NCBI GenBank assembly: GCA_003553895.1 | Contig: PWFM01000062.1 | Location: 1-12,871 of the forward strand | Direction of reading: 5' to 3' | Length of the DNA stretch: 12,871 nt | Source: Syntrophomonadaceae bacterium | GTDB taxonomy: Bacteria; Bacillota; Dethiobacteria; DTU022 | In this document: positions 6,901 to 12,871 of the stretch, in pieces | Layout: every line of letters begins with the position of its first letter | How positions within the stretch are numbered: position 1 is the first letter of the stretch | Made by a program: the position numbers and the translations under genes | The notes under the pieces: generated by a model | Told to the model about the DNA's origin: nothing | The model's input: the letters and a program-made list of their open reading frames with translations, nothing else | Databases searched by the model: none

Positions 6901-7901
6901 TGTCCCGCCCTCAGGATATTTCTTCAGGATCCTTAAAAGCTTCAGGCTATCAGGCTGTAACGGCCGGTTCCGCAGATGAAGGCCGGCGCCTCGATCAATT
7001 TCTTGCCGACCGGGTACCCGAACTTTCCCGCAGCCGGGTCCAGAAACTGCTGGAGGAAGAGAAGGTGCAGGTCAACCGGGAACCCTGCAGCGACAAGAAT
7101 TACCGCCTGCGGGCTGGTGACCGGGTCGGGGTGACCCTGCCCCCGGCTGAAGATTCAGACCTGGAACCGGAAGCAATTGCCCTCGATATTATTTACGAAG
7201 ACGATGACCTGGTGGCCATTAATAAGCCGCGGGGCATGGTTGTCCACCCGGCCCCGGGCCACAGTAGAGGCACCCTGGTTAACGCCCTCCTGCACCATTG
7301 TCCAAATTTATCCGGAGTCGGCGGGATCAGGCGGCCCGGGATTGTCCACCGCCTGGATAAAAATACCTCCGGCCTGCTGCTGGTGGCCAAGAACGATTTC
7401 ACCCACCGGGCTCTTTCGGCCCAGTTGAAATCCAGGCAGTTAAAGCGGGAATACATTGCCCTGGTCGCAGGCAGGGTTAAACCGCTCCTGGGCCGGGTTG
7501 AAGCCCCCATCGCCCGCCACCCCCACCACCGCAAAAAGATGGCCGTCGTGGCAGGAGGAAGACCGGCTGTGACCCGCTACCGGGTTTTGAAATACTACGG
7601 CCGCTACAGCCTTATCAGGCTTAACCTGGAAACCGGGCGCACCCACCAGATCCGGGTCCATATGTCCCACCTTGGTTACCCGGTGGTCGGTGATCCCACC
7701 TATGCCGCCGGGGGCTGGAAAGAACTCCCGGAAAGCCTGGCCGCGCCCCAGGCCCTGCATGCCTGCCGCCTCCAGCTGATCCATCCCCCCACCGCAAGGG
7801 TTTTAGAACTTACCGCCCCCCTGCCCCCTTCCTTTAAAAAAGTCCTTCACCATCTCAAAGCAATATCTGTTTCACCGGAGGAAGGCCCTTCGGGTAGATA
7901 A
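6900..7901 (+). CDS. RluD/RluA family 23S rRNA pseudouridine synthase
   Basis: 333 aa. An N-terminal S4 RNA-binding domain (about residues 29-78, RRLDQFLADRVPELSRSRVQKLL) is followed by the RluA-type catalytic domain. The catalytic aspartate is Asp153 in HRLDKNTSG; other family motifs are INKPRGMVVHPAPGH, LKREYIAL, ETGRTHQIRVHMSH and YPVVGDPTYA. The enzyme isomerises uridines in large-subunit rRNA to pseudouridine; the exact target sites cannot be read from sequence. It corresponds in position to Bacillus ylyB, which also follows lspA. It is somewhat longer than usual because of about 25 extra N-terminal residues before the S4 domain and a short tail. The start ATG overlaps the lgt stop by one base (TAATG), with AAGGAG upstream, so translation is probably coupled. 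Confidence 0.95.
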   Translation: MSRPQDISSGSLKASGYQAVTAGSADEGRRLDQFLADRVPELSRSRVQKLLEEEKVQVNREPCSDKNYRLRAGDRVGVTLPPAEDSDLEPEAIALDIIYEDDDLVAINKPRGMVVHPAPGHSRGTLVNALLHHCPNLSGVGGIRRPGIVHRLDKNTSGLLLVAKNDFTHRALSAQLKSRQLKREYIALVAGRVKPLLGRVEAPIARHPHHRKKMAVVAGGRPAVTRYRVLKYYGRYSLIRLNLETGRTHQIRVHMSHLGYPVVGDPTYAAGGWKELPESLAAPQALHACRLQLIHPPTARVLELTAPLPPSFKKVLHHLKAISVSPEEGPSGR

Positions 7902-8041
7902 GCTCCGTTGCGGTTTTTGATCCCGCCTCCAGAATCTGGGGAAGGCGCAAAAGGAGGGTTTTACTTGATCTTGAAAAGGGCGCCTCTATAAGCCAGCTGT
8001 GCCGGCAGAGGGTGTTTTAATTGGCTATGAAAGTTTAATGA
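7902..8041. other. Convergent intergenic region, no gene recognised
   Basis: This 140-base gap separates the rluD stop from the rqcH stop on the opposite strand. It holds a small imperfect hairpin (CCAG-AAT-CTGG at 7929-7939) and a good ribosome-site-like AAGGAGGG at 7951-7958, which leads only into an eight-codon frame (7965-7991). I see no hairpin with a proper T tract on either strand, so termination between the two convergent units is not explained by a standard intrinsic terminator. Confidence 0.6.
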
Positions 8042-9769
8042 TTATGGCAGCTTAAACCGCCGGCGCAGCTCAGGATCCAGGGGGTTGGCGGTGACGGTTT
8101 TAAAATTTTCGTAGAAAACAAAGCCCGGTTTGCCGCCGGGGCGCCGCCGGACGTGGCGGATCTCAGTATAATCGACCGCCACTGCCGAGCTGTCCCGGCC
8201 TTTGCTGAAGTAGGCCGCCAGGAAAGCAGCCTCCTCGATGTCCTCTTCGGGCGGGGGTGAAGGCGCTTCTTTCAGCACCACATGACCGCCGGGCAGATTA
8301 CGGACATGAAACCAGGTATCGCGGCGGGCGGCCGCTTTAAAGGTAATGTGGTCATTCTGGCGGTTGTTGCGCCCTACCAGTACGGTATGGCCCGCCGAAG
8401 TGGCAAAATTAAGGGGCTGAGGGGCGGCGGTTTTGGTTTTTCGCCGTTCTTTTCCTTTTTCGCGCAGGTAGCCGGCCTCAATCATTTCCTGCCTTATTTC
8501 TTCCAGCGACGTGTTGAAGCTGTTTTCAATGGTATAAAGCAAGCCCCGGCAGTACTCTATTTCCGAGCGGGTTTTACGGACCTGTTTTTTAATTTTTTCC
8601 CGGGCTTTCTTTGCCTTCTGGTAACGGTTAAAATGGCGCTGGGCGTTTTCGCTTACGCTCCTGGAAGGATCGAGCGGGACTGTTACCATTTGGTCCGGCT
8701 GATAAAGATCGGGGAGGGTTACGCTGTCTGCGCCCCGGGTAACCTGGTGCCGGTAAGTCAGAAGCAATTCGCCGAAAAGGCGGTGGCGGGGGGCATTGCC
8801 GGCTTCGGCCAGCTCTTCTTGCTGCTGTTCTAATTTCTTTTCCAGCCCGGCCAGGCGTTTCTTTACAGCGCTGTTAAGCTGTTCCCGGAGCTGCTTTTCC
8901 CGGTCCTCTTCGATCAGGTCGCTGTAAAATTGATCGAGCATGGCGCTGGGCCGGCTGTATTGCACCTGCTCTTCTTCTGCAAGGTGTTCAAGGCGCACGG
9001 CCGCGAATGCTTTTTTTTCCGGCAAAAGCACCGGGGCCAGGTTGTCGTTAACTTCTGCAGTGAATAATTCTTTGACCTTTTGATAGAGGGTTTCCAGGTC
9101 CCTGTCCGGCCCCTGTTCTTGCCATCCGCCGCGGTGGCAAAGCTCCCGGGCCAGCAGGGGGCTGATTCCCGCAACCGTTTCCAGTAAAGCATTTTCGGGC
9201 TTTTTCCCCCGGGCCAGTTTTGCCTCCATAGCGGCTGTGAAATCGCCCTGTTCCATTTGCCGGGGGTCCAGTTTGTCCTGGGGCGGCACGGGGCGGTAAA
9301 GTTCACCGGGCATAATTGCCCGCAGGGGGTTTTGTTCCCACGATACGGTCCTGGCCGCTCCCAGTATAAGGTCTTCGGCATCGACGAGGACCAGGTTGCT
9401 GCGGCGGCCCATGATTTCGGCAATCAACTTGACCGGGGGCATCCCCTCCGGAGGGTCGAAGGAGATTTCTAAAATTCTTTCCAGGGGAGGGTTATAAAAA
9501 GAAGCTGCTCGTCCCCCGGCTAAATATTTCCGCAGGAGCATACAGAAAGGCGATGGCTTATCCCGGCTCTGCAGGCGCCGGTAGGTCAGGTGGACCCGGG
9601 CATACCGGGGATCGATGGAAAACAGCAGGCCGGGCTGGCTGCCCCGGGAATAAAGGTGCAGGATTAATCCTCCCCCGGCCGGTTCGTAAATCCGCTGCAC
9701 CGGGGCGCCGGTAAGCTCTTCCTGCAGTTCTTCTGTGACTGCTTTCATGATCAGGGCATCAAAGGCCAT
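8042..9769 (-). CDS. rqcH: RqcH, NFACT-family ribosome quality control protein
   Basis: 575 aa, close to the Bacillus protein (about 570). RqcH binds obstructed 50S subunits carrying peptidyl-tRNA and recruits tRNA-Ala to add an alanine tail that marks the chain for proteolysis; older annotations call it fibronectin-binding protein. The NFACT-N domain begins at once (MAFDALIMKAV) and includes FCMLLRKYL and EIMGRRSNLVLVD. Central regions at roughly 295-345 and 395-450 are charged coiled coils, and the NFACT-R domain contains GRNNRQND at 466-473 and DTWFHVRNLPGGHVVL. The functional Asp97-Arg98 pair of Bacillus is Glu97-Arg98 here. I use ATG 9769 rather than the upstream ATG at 9814, because the protein then starts at the family N terminus, GGGAGAG lies just upstream, and the longer start falls inside the promoter. 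It is a single-gene unit, divergent from yicC. Confidence 0.95.
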   Translation of the reverse strand: MAFDALIMKAVTEELQEELTGAPVQRIYEPAGGGLILHLYSRGSQPGLLFSIDPRYARVHLTYRRLQSRDKPSPFCMLLRKYLAGGRAASFYNPPLERILEISFDPPEGMPPVKLIAEIMGRRSNLVLVDAEDLILGAARTVSWEQNPLRAIMPGELYRPVPPQDKLDPRQMEQGDFTAAMEAKLARGKKPENALLETVAGISPLLARELCHRGGWQEQGPDRDLETLYQKVKELFTAEVNDNLAPVLLPEKKAFAAVRLEHLAEEEQVQYSRPSAMLDQFYSDLIEEDREKQLREQLNSAVKKRLAGLEKKLEQQQEELAEAGNAPRHRLFGELLLTYRHQVTRGADSVTLPDLYQPDQMVTVPLDPSRSVSENAQRHFNRYQKAKKAREKIKKQVRKTRSEIEYCRGLLYTIENSFNTSLEEIRQEMIEAGYLREKGKERRKTKTAAPQPLNFATSAGHTVLVGRNNRQNDHITFKAAARRDTWFHVRNLPGGHVVLKEAPSPPPEEDIEEAAFLAAYFSKGRDSSAVAVDYTEIRHVRRRPGGKPGFVFYENFKTVTANPLDPELRRRFKLP

Positions 9770-9790
9770 TATTTCACTCTCCCGGCGTAT

Positions 9791-9819
9791 AGTATAATTG
9801 TAAACGGCGGTCATGGCAA
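9791..9819 (-). promoter_or_regulatory. Promoter for rqcH
   Basis: Read on the minus strand: TTGCCA (9819-9814), a spacer of exactly 17 bases, then TATACT (9796-9791). Transcription would start near 9784, giving a short leader of about 15 bases that contains the GGGAGAG ribosome site. This also excludes the longer start at 9814. Confidence 0.75.
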
Positions 9820-9887
9820 ATCAGGGCCCGTTTTTTCCGGGCGGCTCTTCCCTGCGGCCCTATCCCGGCCTGATGCTTAATTATTTC

Positions 9888-9916
9888 TTGAGATTGCCGC
9901 AAATTGATGTTACTAT
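9888..9916 (+). promoter_or_regulatory. Candidate promoter for the yicC operon
   Basis: TTGAGA at 9888-9893 is followed by a 17-base spacer and TACTAT at 9911-9916. The -10 is imperfect, but spacing and location, divergent from the rqcH promoter, are right. The transcript would have a leader of about 110 bases before yicC. Confidence 0.5.
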
Positions 9917-9934
9917 TAAGCAAGAAAAAGAAGA

Positions 9935-9993
9935 ATTTAAGCCTTAAATCGGACCAATCAGATGGATCAAGCCCGGCTTTGCCTGAAGATTGG
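9935..9993 (+). promoter_or_regulatory. Inverted repeats in the yicC leader
   Basis: ATTTAA at 9935-9940 and TTAAAT at 9944-9949 form a perfect 6+6 inverted repeat around GCC. Just downstream CCAATC at 9954-9959 and GATTGG at 9988-9993 are also inverted, enclosing a small AAGC-CCG-GCTT hairpin. They could be an operator or RNA structure; no known regulator motif is recognised. Confidence 0.35.
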
Positions 9994-10032
9994 CGGAGAA
10001 GAAGGATTATATGTCCTTAAAGGATGATATCA

Positions 10033-10908
10033 ATGATCAGCAGTATGACCGGTTACGGCCGTGGCAGCAGCACCAGAAACGAATTTACTTTTTCGGCCGA
10101 GATGCGTTCCGTTAACCATCGCTATGCCGATTTTTCGCTGCGCCTGCCGCGGGAGCTTTATTCCCTGGAAGACAGAATCCGGCGTTTGCTGCAGGAATCG
10201 ATTACCAGGGGCAGGGTGGAGGTCACTTTAAATCTTGATCAAGTTCCTCCCGGAGCGCGGCAGGTGAACCTGAACTATGATCTGGCCGAAGGCTATCACC
10301 GGGCCCTCGTGGAGCTCTGCCGAAACCTGCAGCTGCTGGAAGAGGTTAAACTGGAGCACCTGCTGCAGATGCCGGATCTGCTAAAATCCGGCGGAATTTC
10401 CGTCACCGAGGAAGAAATGTGGCCGGCAATAAGCGAAGCGCTGCAGGAAGCCCTGGATAAACTCCTGGAGCAGCGCCGCCTGGAGGGCGAAAACCTGGGC
10501 CAGGACCTCCTCGAAAGGTGCGGGAGGTTGGAAAAAATGGTTGAAGAGGCTTCCCGGCGGGCCGAAGATGCTAAAGAAGAGCACCGCCGCAAGACCGAGC
10601 AAAAATTCCAGGAACTTTTAGCCGGCCATTTTGAAGAAAACAGGTTGATTATGGAATGCGCACTGGTTGTCGAAAGGATGGGGGTAGATGAAGAACTGGT
10701 CCGGCTGAGGAGCCATATCGAAGCCTTCCGGGAAAACCTGACCGGCACCGCTCCCGCGGGGCGCAAACTCGATTTTATCGCCCAGGAAATGTTCCGTGAA
10801 GTTAATACGATCGGATCCAAGGCCGGCGATTACCAGCTGACAAACCTGGTTGTTGAACTTAAGGCGGAGCTGGAAAAAATTCGCGAACAGCTTCAAAACT
10901 TAGAATAA
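10033..10908 (+). CDS. yicC: YicC/YloC family endoribonuclease
   Basis: 291 aa, the normal family length. The protein starts with the family hallmark MISSMTGYGRG and includes EMRSVNHRYADFSLRLPRELYSLEDRIR in the N-terminal domain, a long charged helical middle (about 150-205), and the conserved C terminus VDEELVRLRSHIEAF, then GRKLDFIAQEMFREVNTIGSKAGD. YicC-type proteins are metal-dependent endoribonucleases; in E. coli YicC affects decay of regulatory RNA, while the natural targets of the Gram-positive YloC are less clear. ATG 10033 is chosen over ATG 10024 because AAAGGA lies eight to nine bases before it and the protein then begins at the conserved start. It heads a + strand unit with remA, gmk, rpoZ and coaBC, the same order as in Bacillus. 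Confidence 0.93.
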   Translation: MISSMTGYGRGSSTRNEFTFSAEMRSVNHRYADFSLRLPRELYSLEDRIRRLLQESITRGRVEVTLNLDQVPPGARQVNLNYDLAEGYHRALVELCRNLQLLEEVKLEHLLQMPDLLKSGGISVTEEEMWPAISEALQEALDKLLEQRRLEGENLGQDLLERCGRLEKMVEEASRRAEDAKEEHRRKTEQKFQELLAGHFEENRLIMECALVVERMGVDEELVRLRSHIEAFRENLTGTAPAGRKLDFIAQEMFREVNTIGSKAGDYQLTNLVVELKAELEKIREQLQNLE

Positions 10909-10928
10909 ATGGAAAGGGGTTATCTATC

Positions 10929-11201
10929 ATGGCTATCAAGTTGATTAATATTGGTTTTGGCAATATCGTTTCTGCCAGCCGCATTATTGCTATTATCAGC
11001 CCCGAATCGGCCCCGGTAAAAAGGGTCATCAGCGAATCGCGTGAACGGGGGATGCTGATTGATGCCACTTATGGGCGCCGGACCAGGGCTGTGATCATAG
11101 CTGACAGCGGCCACGTAATCCTGTCGGCGGTCCAGCCGGAAACGGTTAAACATCGCCTGCAGGCCAGCGATATTCAGATCGATACAGAAGATACAGAATA
11201 A
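10929..11201 (+). CDS. remA: RemA-like regulatory protein (DUF370)
   Basis: 90 aa. The sequence MAIKLINIGFGNIVSASRIIAI, then SPESAPVKRVI and the YGRRTRAVIIADSGHVILSAVQP block is diagnostic of the RemA/DUF370 family. In Bacillus subtilis RemA is a ring-forming DNA-binding activator of biofilm matrix and osmoprotection genes; Arg18 and the Arg50-Arg51 pair seen here are basic residues of the kind used for DNA contact. The targets in this organism are not known, since many non-biofilm Firmicutes also keep this gene between yicC and gmk. AAAGGGG lies nine bases before the ATG. The gene starts 20 bases after yicC and ends 17 bases before gmk, so it is inside the operon. The last dozen residues are acidic. 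Confidence 0.95.
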   Translation: MAIKLINIGFGNIVSASRIIAIISPESAPVKRVISESRERGMLIDATYGRRTRAVIIADSGHVILSAVQPETVKHRLQASDIQIDTEDTE

Positions 11202-11218
11202 CAGGCGGGAGGCAGTAA

Positions 11219-11827
11219 ATGGTTAAAGGTATTCTTTTAATTATTTCCGGGCCTTCCGGGGTTGGCAAAGGGACGGTATGCCGCTACCTGCTTCAAGTCA
11301 GGAAAGCTTTAAAGCTGTCCGTTTCAACCACGACCCGGCCGCCCCGGCCGGACGAGAAGGAAGGGAAAGAATACTTTTTTACCACGCCTTCCCGGTTTAA
11401 AGAAATGATCGAAGCAGGATCCTTCCTGGAATGGGCCCTGGTGCATGATCACTTTTACGGCACCCGCAGTGAGTCAGTCCGGGAAATGCTCGCTTCCGGG
11501 CAGGATTTAATCCTGGAAATAGATGTCCAGGGGGCCGAACAGGTCAGGGCCAAGATTCCTGAAGCTGTATCCATTTTTTTAGCGCCCCCTTCCAGGCAGG
11601 CCCTGGAGCAGAGGATTACCGGTCGCGGCACCGAAGACCCGGGCCGGATCAAGCGGCGCCTGGAAACGGCGCGGCGCGAGATGAAGGCCTACTGTTATTA
11701 CGATTACCTGGTAGTAAATGACAGGGTGAAAAAAGCGGCAGATAAAATTAACTCCATTATTGATGCCGAAAAATGCAGAGTAAAACGCGGCGCCCGGCCA
11801 CCGGGCCTGGGAGGTGAAAGTAGATGA
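11219..11827 (+). CDS. gmk: Guanylate kinase
   Basis: 202 aa, typical of bacterial Gmk. It phosphorylates GMP to GDP with ATP, an essential step in GTP, dGTP and (p)ppGpp supply. The P-loop GPSGVGKGT is at residues 11-19; the GMP-binding segment STTTRPPRPDEKEGKEYFF follows at about 36-54, and the lid region with RITGRGTEDPGRIKRRL is near 133-150. The ATG at 11219 has GGGAGG upstream. The stop codon overlaps the rpoZ start (ATGA at 11824-11827), so translation of the two is probably coupled. The C terminus has about 20 basic, glycine-rich residues beyond the kinase fold. No missing catalytic residue is evident. Confidence 0.97.
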   Translation: MVKGILLIISGPSGVGKGTVCRYLLQVRKALKLSVSTTTRPPRPDEKEGKEYFFTTPSRFKEMIEAGSFLEWALVHDHFYGTRSESVREMLASGQDLILEIDVQGAEQVRAKIPEAVSIFLAPPSRQALEQRITGRGTEDPGRIKRRLETARREMKAYCYYDYLVVNDRVKKAADKINSIIDAEKCRVKRGARPPGLGGESR

Positions 11828-12030
11828 TCTATCCATCAATTGACGGGTTATTGGAAAAAGTAGACAGCAAATATACCCTGGTTATAGCTGCGGCCAAAAG
11901 GGGTCGTCAGCTGCGCAACGGCAGTAAAAAAACAATTGATGAAAAATATACCAAGGATGTTGCCACCGCCCTCTGGGAAATCGAAGCGGGCAATATCGAG
12001 TACGAGCGCAAGCGGGACGGGATCAAATAG
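11824..12030 (+). CDS. rpoZ: RNA polymerase omega subunit
   Basis: 68 aa, the usual length for Firmicutes. MIYPSIDGLLEKVDSKYTLVIAAAKRGRQL is the family N terminus, and TKDVATALWEIEAGNIEY is the conserved second half. Omega wraps the C-terminal region of the beta-prime subunit and helps RNA polymerase assembly. GGAGGTGA lies just upstream of the ATG, inside the end of gmk, and the start overlaps the gmk stop. The gmk-rpoZ-coaBC order is widely conserved in Firmicutes. Confidence 0.95.
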   Translation: MIYPSIDGLLEKVDSKYTLVIAAAKRGRQLRNGSKKTIDEKYTKDVATALWEIEAGNIEYERKRDGIK

Positions 12031-12041
12031 GGGTGTTTCCT

Positions 12042-12871
12042 TTGAAAAAGCTTGTTTTGGGAGTAACGGGCGGCATTGCCGCCTATAAAGCCGCCGAACT
12101 GGCCAGGCTCTTTGTCCGCGACGGTGTTGATGTCCATGTGGTCATGACCCGGGCGGCCACTGAATTCGTCGCCCCCCTGACCTTCCAGGTATTAACCGGC
12201 CACCCGGTTTATGTGAATATGTATGCCGAGCGGTCGGGAGAAAAAATTCATCACATCGATCTCCTGGAGGGGACCGATGTGGTGGTTGTCGCCCCCGCCA
12301 CCGCCAACACCATGGCCAAAATGGCTGTGGGCCTGGCCGACAACCTTCTGACCACTCTTTACCTGGCGGCCCGCTGTCCCGTGGTAATTGTTCCTTCCAT
12401 GAATGTCGACATGTATGCCCACCGGGCGGTAAAAGATAACATCAGGAAGCTCTCCGAATATGGATGCCACCTGATGGATCCCGATGCCGGAGAGCTGGCC
12501 TGCGGCGTCTATGGAAGGGGGCGGATGCCCGATCCGCGGGATATCTATGCCTTCACCAGGGCGGTGCTCAGGCCCGGCGATTTTGCCGGTCTGAAGGCCC
12601 TGGTCAGCGCCGGACCGACCAGGGAACATCTCGATCCGGTCCGCTTCCTGAGCAACCCCTCCACCGGCTTAATGGGCTATGCCCTGGCCCGGGCTTTAAA
12701 AGAACGGGGCGCCGAGGTAACCCTGGTCAGCGGGAAGACCCATCTTCAGGCCCCGGCCGGGGTCAGGAAGATCGAGGTCACCACTACCGAGGAGATGTTC
12801 GAAGCTGTTTTTGAACATTACCGGGATTGCCGCCTGGTGATCAAGGCGGCGGCGGTTTCCGATTACCGGCC
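12042..12871 (+). CDS. coaBC: CoaBC: phosphopantothenoylcysteine decarboxylase/synthetase, 5' part
   Basis: 276 codons are visible and the gene runs off the right edge. It is a bifunctional enzyme of coenzyme A synthesis: CoaB joins cysteine to 4'-phosphopantothenate using CTP, and CoaC, an FMN enzyme, decarboxylates the product. The CoaC domain (about 1-175) has GVTGGIAAYKAAEL, active-site His71 in HHIDL, APATANTMAK, Asn121 in PSMNVDMY, and Cys154 in the GELACGVYGRGRM lid. The CoaB domain begins near 185 with VSAGPTREHLDPVRFLSN, Asn205, and ends at AAAVSDYRP. In the usual SNxSSGKMG motif the lysine is leucine (Leu210). The start is TTG at 12042, because AGGGGTG at 12029-12035 precedes it and the protein begins at the family N terminus. 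It follows rpoZ by 11 bases. Confidence 0.95.
   Translation, partial: MKKLVLGVTGGIAAYKAAELARLFVRDGVDVHVVMTRAATEFVAPLTFQVLTGHPVYVNMYAERSGEKIHHIDLLEGTDVVVVAPATANTMAKMAVGLADNLLTTLYLAARCPVVIVPSMNVDMYAHRAVKDNIRKLSEYGCHLMDPDAGELACGVYGRGRMPDPRDIYAFTRAVLRPGDFAGLKALVSAGPTREHLDPVRFLSNPSTGLMGYALARALKERGAEVTLVSGKTHLQAPAGVRKIEVTTTEEMFEAVFEHYRDCRLVIKAAAVSDYR

Noticed and set aside
7991..8029. Possible terminator with AGCCA/TGGCT and CTG/CAG pairing after rluD
   Set aside because: The loop is long, the stems are short, and the T's (TTTT) lie between the arms rather than after the hairpin.
8282..8833. A 183-codon + strand frame inside rqcH
   Set aside because: It is opposite the well-supported NFACT-R and coiled-coil coding sequence of rqcH, and its translation has no family features.
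9770..9814. A 15-residue N-terminal extension of RqcH from ATG 9814
   Set aside because: NFACT proteins start at MAFD-like sequence; the extension overlaps the -10 and -35 elements and there is a good ribosome site before the ATG at 9769.
9826..9842. GCCCG/CGGGC hairpin with a T-rich loop between rqcH and yicC
   Set aside because: The T's are in the loop, not after the stem, and it lies between divergent promoters where no transcript needs to end.

Overview
The window is a stretch of conserved core chromosome from a low-to-mid GC Gram-positive bacterium of the Firmicutes/Bacillota, most likely a clostridial, Peptococcaceae-like lineage. This rests on gene content and order: a DivIVA cluster, a T-box in front of ileS, RemA, and the yicC-remA-gmk-rpoZ-coaBC order known from Bacillus subtilis. 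It also rests on strong Shine-Dalgarno sites and frequent TTG/GTG starts. I see no mobile element, CRISPR array, tRNA or rRNA. The species cannot be named from sequence alone.

Layout, left to right. (1) Positions 1-2477, + strand, cell-division/translation cluster: 3' end of a YggS-type PLP-binding protein, YggT membrane protein, YlmH S4-domain RNA-binding protein, and DivIVA. The sepF gene that often sits between yggS and yggT is not present. A short GC hairpin with four T's follows divIVA. (2) Positions 2521-7901, + strand, second transcription unit: an extended -10 promoter, an isoleucine T-box leader (specifier AUC, T-box sequence, terminator), then ileS, lspA, lgt and an rluD-type pseudouridine synthase. 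The lspA and lgt genes supply two consecutive steps of lipoprotein maturation. (3) Positions 7902-8041: convergent gap with no gene. (4) Positions 8042-9819, - strand: rqcH (NFACT family, ribosome-associated quality control) with its own promoter. (5) Positions 9888-12871, + strand: divergent promoter and leader, then yicC, remA, gmk, rpoZ and the start of coaBC, which runs off the end of the window.

The genes form housekeeping modules rather than one pathway: polar cell division (divIVA, yggT), isoleucine charging under tRNA control, lipoprotein processing, rescue of stalled large ribosomal subunits (ylmH and rqcH), RNA decay (yicC), GTP supply and RNA polymerase assembly (gmk, rpoZ), and coenzyme A synthesis (coaBC). 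I do not see a previously undescribed multi-gene system. The most distinctive signal is the C-terminal tail of DivIVA: 13 consecutive six-residue units, each with an aromatic residue at the third position, encoded by a degenerate 18-bp tandem repeat. Smaller points are the missing sepF, a glutamate in the key two-residue motif of RqcH, a non-lysine in a CoaB motif, and a structured leader before yicC.
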